Of a stretch of 64,000 nucleotides of DNA, positions 52,353-60,822 are shown piece by piece. Both the position numbers and the translations under genes were made by a program. Every line of letters starts with the position of its first letter. Position 1 is the first letter of the stretch. The DNA lies in NCBI RefSeq assembly GCF_001703635.1, contig NZ_LQZT01000006.1:57330-121329 (forward strand). Direction: 5' to 3'. Source of the DNA: Parahoeflea olei (GTDB taxonomy: Bacteria; Pseudomonadota; Alphaproteobacteria; Rhizobiales; Rhizobiaceae). The notes beneath the pieces are model-generated. The model worked only from the letters and a program-made list of their open reading frames with translations. It was not told the origin of the DNA and made no database searches.

Positions 52353-53225
52353 TCAGCCTCCCGGCATTGCTCCGAGCACGACCTGCCCCTTGTCCAGGAC
52401 CAGCGTGTCGCGTTCGTCGGCATAGGCACGAAACCGGAGCGTCTCTCCCTCGTCCCAGATTTCGGTGCGGATCGTTTCGCCCGGATAGACCGGGGCCACG
52501 AAGCGCACGTCGAACCCGCGCACCCGGTCGGTCTCATAGGCCCGGGCCTTGCCCAGCGCGGACCGCAGCGCCACGCCCAGCGTGCAAAGCCCCTGCAGGA
52601 TCGGCCGGTCGAACCCGGCGCGCCGGGCCACCTCAGGATCCGAATGCAGCGGATTGTAGTCGCCCGACAACCGATAGATCAGGGCCGACTGCGGCAGCGT
52701 CGGCAGCCGGTGGGTGATGTCGGGGGCGCGGCCCGGCACGCTTTCGAGCTCGCGCGCGCGCTCCGTCGGCCCGCCGCAGCCGCCGTCGCCACGACAGAAG
52801 GCGAGCATGTCCACCACCGCGAGCAGCTCGCCCGTGTCCTCGAGCCGGACCTCGCGCTCCTGGCGGAGCAGCGCGCCGCGGCCCGCGCCCTTGTCGACGA
52901 TCTCGACCACACGCGAGGTCGAAACCACGTGCGCCGCAGGGGGCAGCGGGCGCAGGAGCCGCACCGACTGCTCGGCATGCAGCACCCTGGTCCAGTCGAT
53001 CCCGGCCTTTTCGTCCCGCATCCAGAAGCCCGGATGCGCGAGCACGACGGCCATGGAGGGGAAGGCCCTGAGCCCGCGCTCCTGCACGAAACAGAGTTCG
53101 GCTTCGTCGCACGGGTCGGCGCCCATGCCGATCCCGAGCGCGTAGAGCATCGTGTCGCGCGGCGTGTAGAGCTGCTGCGCCTCGGGGATCGGCCAATTGA
53201 GGACGGTGTCGCGGTCGAACGCCAT
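52353..53225 (-). CDS. MaoC-family (R)-specific enoyl-CoA hydratase (double hot-dog)
   Basis: A 290-aa protein of two hot-dog repeats. The C-terminal half carries the hydratase-2 motif IYRLSGDYNPLHSDPEVARR (Asp-x4-His) followed by GFDRPILQGLCTLG. The N-terminal half (RDTMLYALGIGMGADPCDEA) matches the structural repeat of eukaryotic MFE-2-type hydratase. It adds water to 2-enoyl-CoA. ATG 53225 overlaps the adjoining SDR stop; together they correspond to the two halves of MFE-2. Confidence 0.92.
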   Translation of the reverse strand: MAFDRDTVLNWPIPEAQQLYTPRDTMLYALGIGMGADPCDEAELCFVQERGLRAFPSMAVVLAHPGFWMRDEKAGIDWTRVLHAEQSVRLLRPLPPAAHVVSTSRVVEIVDKGAGRGALLRQEREVRLEDTGELLAVVDMLAFCRGDGGCGGPTERARELESVPGRAPDITHRLPTLPQSALIYRLSGDYNPLHSDPEVARRAGFDRPILQGLCTLGVALRSALGKARAYETDRVRGFDVRFVAPVYPGETIRTEIWDEGETLRFRAYADERDTLVLDKGQVVLGAMPGG

Positions 53226-54163
53226 CAGATGGGAGCCCATGCGAAATAGGTGACCGCCGTGTCGAGCGGCGTGAACGCCCTGCGGAACGAAGGTTCGGCG
53301 GTTTCGGCTATGCTGGCAGGCGTCCAGCCGTCGGACATGTGGACCGACCGCACCGGGCGCATCTGGCCGTAGAGCAGGATCTCGTTGCGGCGGACGCCGA
53401 AGATCTGGCCGTTCACGCCGGAGGCCGCGTCGCTCAGCAGATACACCGCCAGCGGCGCGATCTTCTCGGGCGTCATCTTCTTGAGCTTTTCCGCCCATTC
53501 CGCCTGTTCGGGCGTGTCCGTGGGCACCGAGCTGATCATCCGGCTCCAGGCCGTCGGCGCGATGCAATTCGACCGGACGCCGCACCGCTCCATCTCCAGC
53601 GCGATCGATTGCGACAGGCCGACGATCGCCATCTTCGCGGCGGAATAGTTGGCCTGTCCGATGGAGCCGACAAGACCGGCATTGGAGGTGGTGTGGACGA
53701 AGGCGCCGGAGCCCTGCGCGCGCATGTGCGGCGCGGCGGCGCGGCTGACGAAGAAGGTGCCGTTGAGGTGGACATCGATCACCTGCCGCCATTCCTCCTC
53801 GGACATCTTGTGGATCATGCGGTCGCGCAGGATTCCGGCATTGTTCATGACGCCATCGATGCGCCCGAAACTGTCGAGCGCGCATTGCACGATCTTTTCG
53901 GCGCTCGACCAAGCCGAAACGCTGTCGGTGGAGGCCACAGCTTCGCCGCCGAAGCCCCGGATTTCGGCCACGACATCGTCGGCGGCGCTGGCGTTCTCGA
54001 TCTTGCCCTGCAGGCTTGCGCCGAGATCGTTGACGACGACGCGGGCACCCTGGCGGGCGAGCGACAGCGCGATGGCGCGGCCGATGCCGCCGCCCGCGCC
54101 GGTGACGACGATGGATTTGCCTTCGACCATCCGGTCCGGGTTGAGGGGTGTCGCGTCAGACAT
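53225..54163 (-). CDS. SDR-family 3-hydroxyacyl-CoA dehydrogenase (MFE-2-like)
   Basis: A 312-aa SDR with IVVTGAGGGIGRAIALSLAR, NNAGILRDRMIHKMSEEEWR, catalytic YSAAK in QANYSAAKMAIVGLSQ and a C-terminal extension. NAGILRDR and the extension are typical of the (3R)-hydroxyacyl-CoA dehydrogenase part of peroxisomal MFE-2/17-beta-HSD4. It overlaps the MaoC gene, supporting sequential hydration and oxidation. Confidence 0.9.
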   Translation of the reverse strand: MSDATPLNPDRMVEGKSIVVTGAGGGIGRAIALSLARQGARVVVNDLGASLQGKIENASAADDVVAEIRGFGGEAVASTDSVSAWSSAEKIVQCALDSFGRIDGVMNNAGILRDRMIHKMSEEEWRQVIDVHLNGTFFVSRAAAPHMRAQGSGAFVHTTSNAGLVGSIGQANYSAAKMAIVGLSQSIALEMERCGVRSNCIAPTAWSRMISSVPTDTPEQAEWAEKLKKMTPEKIAPLAVYLLSDAASGVNGQIFGVRRNEILLYGQMRPVRSVHMSDGWTPASIAETAEPSFRRAFTPLDTAVTYFAWAPI

Positions 54164-54187
54164 GAGATTTCCTTCCATTGGATCGCA

Positions 54188-55342
54188 TCAGGCGGTCAGG
54201 GCGGCTTCGGTGCCGAAAATGCAGGTGGCCTGGCACGAGAGCGTGCCGCCATTGCCGTGAACGAGCGCGGTCTGCGGATCGGCGACCTGTCGCTCCCCCG
54301 CCTCCCGCCGCAATTGCTCGACGGCCTCGATGATGAGGAAGATCCCGTACATTCCCGGATGCACGCAGGAGAGGCCGCCGCCATTGGTGTTGACCGGAAG
54401 CCTCCCGCCGGGCGCGATCGCGCCCCCTGAAACGAAGGCCCCGCCCTCGCCCTTCGCGCAGAAGCCCAAGTCCTCGAGAAACAGGATCGTGTTGATGGTG
54501 AAGGCGTCGTAGAGCTCGACCATGTGCATCTGTTCGGGCCCGAGCCCGGCCATGGCATAGGCGGCGGCGCCCGACTGGGTGGCGGCCGTGACGGTGAGAT
54601 CCGGCATCATCGCGATCTGGCGGTGCCAGTGGGCTCCGCCCGCGCCCAGGAGGTAGACCGGGTTCTTGGGACGGTCGCGCGCGGCATCGGCACGCATCAT
54701 CACCACCGCGCCGCCGCCATCGGTTACAAGGCAGCAATCGAGGCGCGACAGCGGATCGGACATCATCGGCGCGGCAAGCACCTCTTCCACGGTCAGCGGA
54801 TCGCGCTTGAACGCGCGGGGATTGAGCCCGGCCCAGGCCCGGGCCGCCACGGCCACTTCGGCAAGATGGGTGCGCGTCGTGCCGTAGTCGTGCATGTGCC
54901 TGGCGGTCGCCAGCGCATAGGCCGTGATCGGCTGGCGTGGCGCATAGACGGTTTCGTTCACCTGCGGCTCGATGGTCGCGACCAGTTTGCCTGCGGCCGA
55001 TCTCTGGTTGCTGCCGTAAGCGATCAGCGCGACATTGCAGAGGCCTGCCTCAAGGGCCATTGCCGCGGTCAGGACATGGGCCTCGAACGACGCCCCGCCC
55101 ACCATCGTGCCGCCGAAATAGTTTGGCCGGATCCCGAGATATTCCGCCGCCGTGATGGTCGGCATCGCCTGGGTCGAGGAGGAGACGAACAGGCCGTCCA
55201 CATCCGCAAGCCCCAGGCCCGCGTCGTCGAGCGCCCGGCGCACGCTTTCGGCCATGATCTCGATCGGCGACCAGCCAGGCGCCGCGCCCAGGCCGGCAAG
55301 CCCCACGCCAACGATTGCGGTCTTGCCGCGCAACCCGGTCAT
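54188..55342 (-). CDS. Thiolase-superfamily protein (lipid-transfer/Ltp-like, possible retro-aldolase)
   Basis: A 384-aa thiolase fold beginning KTAIVGVGLAGLGAA. At the nucleophile position the sequence reads GGTMVGGASFEAHVLTAAMA with Ala/Ser instead of Cys, while C-terminal features (ELYDAFTINTILFLEDLGF, VNTNGGGLSCVHPGMYG, VHGNGGTLSCQ) are kept. Loss of the nucleophilic Cys and the adjacent DUF35 gene are features of Ltp2-type aldolases that cleave steroid side chains as Ltp2-DUF35 complexes. I infer a C-C lyase role; ordinary acetyl-CoA acetyltransferase activity is unlikely. Confidence 0.85.
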   Translation of the reverse strand: MTGLRGKTAIVGVGLAGLGAAPGWSPIEIMAESVRRALDDAGLGLADVDGLFVSSSTQAMPTITAAEYLGIRPNYFGGTMVGGASFEAHVLTAAMALEAGLCNVALIAYGSNQRSAAGKLVATIEPQVNETVYAPRQPITAYALATARHMHDYGTTRTHLAEVAVAARAWAGLNPRAFKRDPLTVEEVLAAPMMSDPLSRLDCCLVTDGGGAVVMMRADAARDRPKNPVYLLGAGGAHWHRQIAMMPDLTVTAATQSGAAAYAMAGLGPEQMHMVELYDAFTINTILFLEDLGFCAKGEGGAFVSGGAIAPGGRLPVNTNGGGLSCVHPGMYGIFLIIEAVEQLRREAGERQVADPQTALVHGNGGTLSCQATCIFGTEAALTA

Positions 55343-55764
55343 GACGTTTCTCCGTTGCGTGCGGGCTCGAAGAAGACGATCGGCTCGCCCTCCTGGCTGT
55401 CGATCCGGGCGCGGACCTCCATGCCGATCACCACCTCCTCCGGCCGGCAGCCGACGATGCGCGTCATGGTGCGCGGACCCTCGGCGAGTTCGACGATGGC
55501 GATGCTGTCATCGCCGCCCTCCGCGTCCGGGCGCCGGACGATCGAGCACGAATAGACCGTGGCCCGACCGGAAGCCTCGACCCATTCGAGATCCGTCCCG
55601 CCGGAGCCGGGCATCATCGTGCGCGAGTAGAACACGTGGTCTCCGGTCGTCACGGATCGCTGGATCATGAACCGGCCTTCGGCAAGAAAGCTGCGGTAGC
55701 GCGCTTCAGGCCCTGGGCCTTGCGTGATCGGGTCTTGCATAAGGGTCACCATCGTGCGGACCAT
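55339..55764 (-). CDS. DUF35 OB-fold acyl-CoA-associated protein lacking the zinc-ribbon cysteines
   Basis: A 141-aa protein. The C-terminal OB-fold is recognisable (LEWVEASGRATVYSCSIVRR, IAIVELAEGPRTMTRIVGC, EGEPIVFFEPA). In the N-terminal rubredoxin-like part, the usual CxxC...CxxC ligands are absent (MIQRSVTTGDHVFYSRTMMP). DUF35 proteins partner with thiolase-like enzymes. ATG 55764 overlaps the acyl-CoA dehydrogenase stop, and its own stop overlaps the thiolase start, so the pair is translationally coupled. Later starts at 55752 and 55740 are possible. Confidence 0.85.
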   Translation of the reverse strand: MVRTMVTLMQDPITQGPGPEARYRSFLAEGRFMIQRSVTTGDHVFYSRTMMPGSGGTDLEWVEASGRATVYSCSIVRRPDAEGGDDSIAIVELAEGPRTMTRIVGCRPEEVVIGMEVRARIDSQEGEPIVFFEPARNGETS

Positions 55765-56831
55765 CAGGCGGCCTGATTTCCGATATCGGTCAACGCGTGC
55801 CACAGCGTGTCCGGTTCGTGCATGAGCAGGGCGCCGCCCAGAACGGTGCTCCAGTGGCGTTCGTTGCCGCACTCATCCCGCCAGGCCCAGATCCGGCGGG
55901 TCAGGAAATGCAAGGGGTGTTCCTGGGTGAAGCCCATCGCCCCGTGAACCTGGTGGGCGATGCCGGCGGCCCGGCCCGCGGCCTCGCCGGCACGGGCCTT
56001 GGCCACCGCGACCGCCAACGGATCGCCCGGGCATTTGAGGCCAATGCCGGCGGCCGCCTCGGCGGCAGCGGCATCGGAGGCAAGCACGGCGATCGTCTGC
56101 TGAATGGCCTGGAACTTGCCGAGCGGCCGGCCGAACTGCACGCGTTCCTGCGCATAGGCGATGGTCATGTCGCGCACCCGGGCAAGTGCGCCGGCGATCT
56201 GGACCGCCCGGGCAAGCGCCATCAGCCGGAAGATCGTGTCCGCGCCATCCGGCATCGGCACAATGCGGGCAGGATCGAGCGCCGCATCGATCACCAGCCT
56301 GTCGCGAGGTTCGTTGGCGAGGTTCCGGCCCGGCTCGGCCTGCCAGTCCTGCCGCGAGACGAGGCACAGTTTTTCGCCGTCAGGGGAGCGGGCGGCAAGC
56401 ACGAGATGATCGGCGCGCGCACCCCAGGGGACGGATGCGAGGGTGGCGGTCAAGACCCAGCCGGCGCCATTTGGCGTGAGCGTGGCGTCCGCGCCGGCGG
56501 CGACCGTAACGAGGCCTTCGGGTGCCGCAAGGCCAGCGCTGCCAAGCAGATGACCTGCGACGAGAACCTCGGCAAGCGGCACAGGGGCGGCATGCCGGGA
56601 CGCAACCGCCACCAGCGGCAGCGCTTCCGCGAGCGTCAGCCCGACGCCGCCCTGCGCCTCCGAAAGGGTGGCGCGATCGAAACCGGCCCCGGTCACCGCG
56701 TCCCACACGGCCTGCGGCCAGGTTCCGCCGTCAGCGGCGTGACGCACCGCGGCCGTGCAGTGGGTTTCAAGCATCCGGTCCATGGTCTCGGCCATGAACC
56801 TGCCGGTGTCGTCGATGAGGTCTTCGAACAT
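55764..56831 (-). CDS. Acyl-CoA dehydrogenase (short, FadE-subunit-like)
   Basis: A 355-aa protein, shorter than typical 380-400-aa dehydrogenases, with a reduced middle domain but conserved C-terminal helices: AQERVQFGRPLGKFQAIQQT and HQVHGAMGFTQEHPLHFLTR. Such short forms are often one half of heteromeric acyl-CoA dehydrogenases in steroid and cyclic-acid degradation, with the other half encoded nearby (here perhaps 46016-47179). It starts one base after the crotonase stop. Confidence 0.88.
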   Translation of the reverse strand: MFEDLIDDTGRFMAETMDRMLETHCTAAVRHAADGGTWPQAVWDAVTGAGFDRATLSEAQGGVGLTLAEALPLVAVASRHAAPVPLAEVLVAGHLLGSAGLAAPEGLVTVAAGADATLTPNGAGWVLTATLASVPWGARADHLVLAARSPDGEKLCLVSRQDWQAEPGRNLANEPRDRLVIDAALDPARIVPMPDGADTIFRLMALARAVQIAGALARVRDMTIAYAQERVQFGRPLGKFQAIQQTIAVLASDAAAAEAAAGIGLKCPGDPLAVAVAKARAGEAAGRAAGIAHQVHGAMGFTQEHPLHFLTRRIWAWRDECGNERHWSTVLGGALLMHEPDTLWHALTDIGNQAA

Positions 56832-56832
56832 G

Positions 56833-57663
56833 TCAGGCTCCCATCCTGCGCCGCCAGGGCGGGGTCGTGCGGGTGGCATAGGCATTCAGCCCCTGCCTGC
56901 CGGTATCGGAACACAGGTCGTTCACGCCGATCTGCGCCGCGGAATCGAGATAGGGGCCGAGATCGAGCAGTTCGAGCTGGCCCATCAACGCCTTGGTGTG
57001 GGCGACCGCCGCAGGCTCGCAGGCGAGCGCTGCGTTGAGCGTCCTGGTGACGAGTTCCTCGAGCTCCTCGCCATCGGCGGCGATGTAATCGATGAAACCC
57101 AGCCGATAGGCTTCCGCCGAATTGATGCGGGCCGCCGTCAGCGCCAGCATCCGTGCGGACGAGAAGCCGATGCGGCGCGCCACGAACGGCGAAATCTGGG
57201 ACGGCGAGAAGCCGAGCGTCACCTCCGGCAGCGCGAGCACGGCGGACTGGTCCGCCAGCACCACGTCGGACACGGCGGCAATGCCGAGCCCGGTGCCGAG
57301 AACGGATCCCTCCAGTACCGAGACGACGAGCTTGGGACATCTGTCGATGAGTTCGAGCAGATCGCCCGTCCCGCGCGTCACCCGGTACAGAAGTCCGTCG
57401 ACATCCTCGCCGGCGGCGACGGTCTTTTCCATCGACGACACGATTTCGCTCAGGTCGCTTCCCGCGCTGAAAACGCCGCCCTTGCCGCGGAAGACAACGA
57501 CCCGGACATCCGGCTCCTCCTCCAGCGCGTTGAACAGGGAGGCGATTTCATCCATCATCACCTGGTTGAAGGCATTGAGGATTTCCACGCGCGCCAATGT
57601 GACATGCAAGATGCCCTGGGGGTCGAAATCGATCTCGATATGTCTTGTCTTGGGAAGTTGCAT
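56833..57663 (-). CDS. Enoyl-CoA hydratase/isomerase family protein (crotonase)
   Basis: A 276-aa crotonase with GKGGVFSAGSDLSEIVSSME (first oxyanion segment) and EGSVLGTGLGIAAVSDVVLA; the Glu in LPEVTLGFSPSQISPFVARR is kept whereas the other catalytic position is Gly. One-Glu crotonases are frequently isomerases or hydrolases. It forms a tight block with the short acyl-CoA dehydrogenase, DUF35 and thiolase genes. Confidence 0.88.
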   Translation of the reverse strand: MQLPKTRHIEIDFDPQGILHVTLARVEILNAFNQVMMDEIASLFNALEEEPDVRVVVFRGKGGVFSAGSDLSEIVSSMEKTVAAGEDVDGLLYRVTRGTGDLLELIDRCPKLVVSVLEGSVLGTGLGIAAVSDVVLADQSAVLALPEVTLGFSPSQISPFVARRIGFSSARMLALTAARINSAEAYRLGFIDYIAADGEELEELVTRTLNAALACEPAAVAHTKALMGQLELLDLGPYLDSAAQIGVNDLCSDTGRQGLNAYATRTTPPWRRRMGA

Positions 57664-57727
57664 CTTGATCTGCTTGTTTGTCTTTTGTGGAACCGGGACA
57701 CAGTCGTTCTGAAAGCCCGGACGGCGG

Positions 57728-58294
57728 TCAGGACAGACCGAGCTTTCGACGCATCTGTCCCAACCTGTCATCGGCATCGCGGCGCTGCGGCACCCAGTCG
57801 GCAGAAATGGGCAGGGAGGTGTCTTCGCTGGCGCGAACCTTCTCGAAGACGACGGTGCGGTCGGAAATGGCCCAGTGTCCGTTGCGACGCTCGAACACGT
57901 CGACATAGCGTCCGGCGACCTCCATCAGCACCGACGCATCGGGCGCAAGCTTGCGGTCTCCGAGCAGCATCAGGCGGGATTCGCCAGCTTCGGGGCCCAT
58001 GGTCTGCTGCGCGAGATAGTAGGTTTCGCACAGCGCCCGGTCGGGTCCGGCAAATTCGATCAGGCAGTTGGTCACGAAGTGCATGGAATGGGCGATGTGC
58101 GCATGACGACGTTCCAGCCACTCGATGAAGCCGTCGACGCCGCCCTTGTAGGCGCCATGGTCGTCATGGGCGTCGGGGTGATAGGCCGAGCGCACGAGCG
58201 CCCAGTCGCGGCGATCGACGCCGCGCGCATAGGCCATGGCCTGGTCCTGGATCTGCTGGCGGTCCTCAAGACGCATGTCGTTCATCAGTGTCAT
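57728..58294 (-). CDS. SnoaL-like (NTF2-fold) protein
   Basis: A 188-aa protein of the SnoaL_4/bile-acid-dehydratase-like type: IQDQAMAYARGVDRRDWALV, RSAYHPDAHDDHGAYKGGVD, FIEWLERRHAHIAHSMHFVT. Conserved Tyr, Asp and His residues of this group line a hydrophobic pocket for cyclic substrates, and relatives act as dehydratases or isomerases. ATG 58294 overlaps the ligase stop. Confidence 0.85.
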   Translation of the reverse strand: MTLMNDMRLEDRQQIQDQAMAYARGVDRRDWALVRSAYHPDAHDDHGAYKGGVDGFIEWLERRHAHIAHSMHFVTNCLIEFAGPDRALCETYYLAQQTMGPEAGESRLMLLGDRKLAPDASVLMEVAGRYVDVFERRNGHWAISDRTVVFEKVRASEDTSLPISADWVPQRRDADDRLGQMRRKLGLS

Positions 58295-59937
58295 CCCTTG
58301 GCTGCTTTGAGTGTTGCGACGTGATCGCGCGCGTTCTGCACCAGCTGCGCGCGCTGCACCTTGCCGGTGGTGGTGAGCGGAAGGCTGTCGACCAGCTTGA
58401 CGTAGCGGGGCACCTTGTAGTCGGCGATCTTGCCCTTGCAGTGCGCCACCACATCGGCCTCGGTCAGGCCCGAGCCCTTGCTCGGCACCACATAGGCCAT
58501 GCCGACTTCGCCGAGCCGCTCGTCGGGAGCGGCCACGATCACCGACACCTGGATGCCCGGATGGGACGCCAGGTGCTGCTCGATCTCGGACGGATAGGCG
58601 TTGGTGCCGCCGACCTTGAACATCTCCTTGATGCGCCCGGTCAGGCTCAGATATCCGCGGCTGTCGAACCGGCCGATATCGCCGGTCTTGAGCCAGCCTT
58701 CGGGATCGATGGTTTTGGCGGTTTCGACGGGGTTCTTGTAGTAGCCCATCATCACCGTTGCGCCGCGGCACTGGATCTCGCCATCCTGGTCCGGCCCGAG
58801 CGGCAGCCCGGTCTCGGTGTCGACGATCCGCACTTCGCAGGCCGACAGGATCGGCGCCGTGTTGCGCCGGCAATCCTCGAGGCTGTCGTCCCAGCGGTTG
58901 AAGGTGGTGGAAATCGTGTTCTCGGTCATGCCGTAGGTCGACAGCAGCCGTTCGAAGCCAAAGGCATCGACGATCCGGCGGAACATGTCCTCGGGCACGG
59001 TCGAGCCGCCCATCCAGGTTCCCTCGAGGGTCGTGAACTTGCGATCCGCGAAGCCGGGCGTGCCCATCATGTCGAGGAAATGCGTGGACAGGCCGCCGAA
59101 GATGGTGACTTTTTCCTGCTCGATCAGGTCGAGCGCCTGCCCGGCATCCCAGTGCGGCATCAGATGCATGGTCGCGCCGGCGGCGAGCGACGGCAGCAGG
59201 CACATGAACATGCCGGCCACGTGATAGAACGGCAGATGCGCCATCACCTGCGAGCCCGCGCGCATCTTCAGGGCATCGCCCACGCGGATGCTCTGGTGGA
59301 TCACCCGGTGATTGTGCATCGCCCCCTTGGGACGGCCTGTGGTGCCGGAGGTGTAGCAGATGAGCAGAAGGTCATCGGCCGTGACCCGGGCCTCGGCGGC
59401 GGCGATCGCGGCGTCATCGACCGGGGTCGCCGACAGGGTATCGAAGGGGACCGCCCAGGGCGCCACCGGCGCGCCCACCATGATCACCGATTTCAGGGCC
59501 GGCAGCTCGGGCAGGTCGAGGTCCCCGGCCGTTTGCGATCCGATCGACGGGGCGATCTCGGTCAGCATCGACGTGAAGTCGATCCCCCACATTGAGGGCG
59601 TCATCACCAGAACCTTGGCATCCGACTGGGCGAGGATGTAGCTGGCCTCGTCCTTCTTGTAGCGGGTGTTGACCGGGACGATGGCGGCGCCGAGGCGCGC
59701 CGCGGCGAGCAGCAGCAGCACCCATTCGGGGCTGTTGGTGAGCCAGACGGCGATGTGGTCGCCATGGCCGACGCCGGCTTGCACCAGTCCGCTCGCCAGC
59801 CGGTCGACCTGACCGTCGACGTCCGCAAAGCTCATGCGCAGATCGCCCGCGTGGATGTAATCGCGATCGGCATGATCGCGGGCGGATTTGCGGAGTACTT
59901 CGCCAATGGTAATGTCGGATTTCATCAATTTCTCCAT
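58291..59937 (-). CDS. Acyl-CoA synthetase (AMP-forming)
   Basis: A 548-aa ANL-superfamily ligase: ATP loop LICYTSGTTGRPKGAMHNHR (about residues 192-211), LLSTYGMTENTISTTFNRW, WLKTGDIGRFDSRGYLSLTG and C-terminal Lys in TTTGKVQRAQLV. It activates a carboxylic acid to its CoA ester, the probable entry reaction after import. It directly abuts the upstream SDR gene. Confidence 0.93.
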   Translation of the reverse strand: MEKLMKSDITIGEVLRKSARDHADRDYIHAGDLRMSFADVDGQVDRLASGLVQAGVGHGDHIAVWLTNSPEWVLLLLAAARLGAAIVPVNTRYKKDEASYILAQSDAKVLVMTPSMWGIDFTSMLTEIAPSIGSQTAGDLDLPELPALKSVIMVGAPVAPWAVPFDTLSATPVDDAAIAAAEARVTADDLLLICYTSGTTGRPKGAMHNHRVIHQSIRVGDALKMRAGSQVMAHLPFYHVAGMFMCLLPSLAAGATMHLMPHWDAGQALDLIEQEKVTIFGGLSTHFLDMMGTPGFADRKFTTLEGTWMGGSTVPEDMFRRIVDAFGFERLLSTYGMTENTISTTFNRWDDSLEDCRRNTAPILSACEVRIVDTETGLPLGPDQDGEIQCRGATVMMGYYKNPVETAKTIDPEGWLKTGDIGRFDSRGYLSLTGRIKEMFKVGGTNAYPSEIEQHLASHPGIQVSVIVAAPDERLGEVGMAYVVPSKGSGLTEADVVAHCKGKIADYKVPRYVKLVDSLPLTTTGKVQRAQLVQNARDHVATLKAAKG

Positions 59938-60729
59938 TCAGACCGAGAAGCCGCCATCGACGGTGAGGCTGGCGCCGGTGATGTAGGATGCCGCGCTGGA
60001 GGCCAGGAACACGGCCGCATTGGCCGCCTCCTCTGCCGTCCCCGCGCGACGGAGGGCGGTGTTGTTTGCCACCGCTGTCATGAAGCTTTCAGGCACCCGG
60101 GTGGCCAGCCGATGCAGCAAGCCGGCGTCGATCGGACCGAGCGCCACGGAATTGGCGCGGATGCCGTGGCGTCCCTCTTCCCGCGCCACCGCACGGACCA
60201 GGGATTCGATGGCCGCCTTGGGAGCGATCGACAGGATGTCGCGATGGGCATGGCGCACGATCCCGGCCGATGTCAGCGCGGTGAGGCTGCCGCCGGAGGC
60301 GCGCAGATGCGGCAGGGCGGCGCGCGTGACATTGAAGAAGCCGTTGAGATCGCCGTCGATGACGCTGCGCCATTCGGCGGGATCGACTTCGCTCACATAG
60401 GACATGCTGATGTCGGCGCCGGTGGCGACGATGACCGAGCTGATCGTCTCGCCCGAACCGGCCAGGCGTTCGAAGAAGGCTGCGACCGAGTCCGGGTCGG
60501 CCAGATCGGCCTGGCCCAGATGCGCCTTGCGCCCCGCTTCGGCGACCTCGGCCGCCGTCTCGCGGGCGGCCGCCTCGTTGCTGCGCCAGCTCAGCGCCAC
60601 GTCCGCGCCGCACTGGGCGAGCTTCCGGCAGATGACGCGACCGATGCCGCCACTGCCGCCGATGACGACCGCAAATCCGGCCGGCATGGCGATGAAAGGC
60701 ACGGACAGGCTTTGGGCATTTCCGGGCAT
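59938..60729 (-). CDS. SDR-family protein lacking the catalytic tyrosine
   Basis: A 263-aa Rossmann protein with AVVIGGSGGIGRVICRKLAQ and C-terminal ASYITGASLTVDGGFSV, as in FabG-like SDRs. At the YxxxK site it reads SIAPK, with Ser in place of Tyr. Start 60729 follows TTGGAGGGTTTCTGC. It is either a diverged enzyme (as with some isomerase-type SDRs) or an inactive paralogue. It adjoins the ligase with no gap. Confidence 0.85.
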   Translation of the reverse strand: MPGNAQSLSVPFIAMPAGFAVVIGGSGGIGRVICRKLAQCGADVALSWRSNEAAARETAAEVAEAGRKAHLGQADLADPDSVAAFFERLAGSGETISSVIVATGADISMSYVSEVDPAEWRSVIDGDLNGFFNVTRAALPHLRASGGSLTALTSAGIVRHAHRDILSIAPKAAIESLVRAVAREEGRHGIRANSVALGPIDAGLLHRLATRVPESFMTAVANNTALRRAGTAEEAANAAVFLASSAASYITGASLTVDGGFSV

Positions 60730-60822
60730 GCAGAAACCCTCCAAGAGACGACAGGCAATGAAAGAGAGCGGGAGTGGAAGCGGACGCTGGACCGCCGGGG
60801 CGAACCGGCGTCCGCTTCGGGC

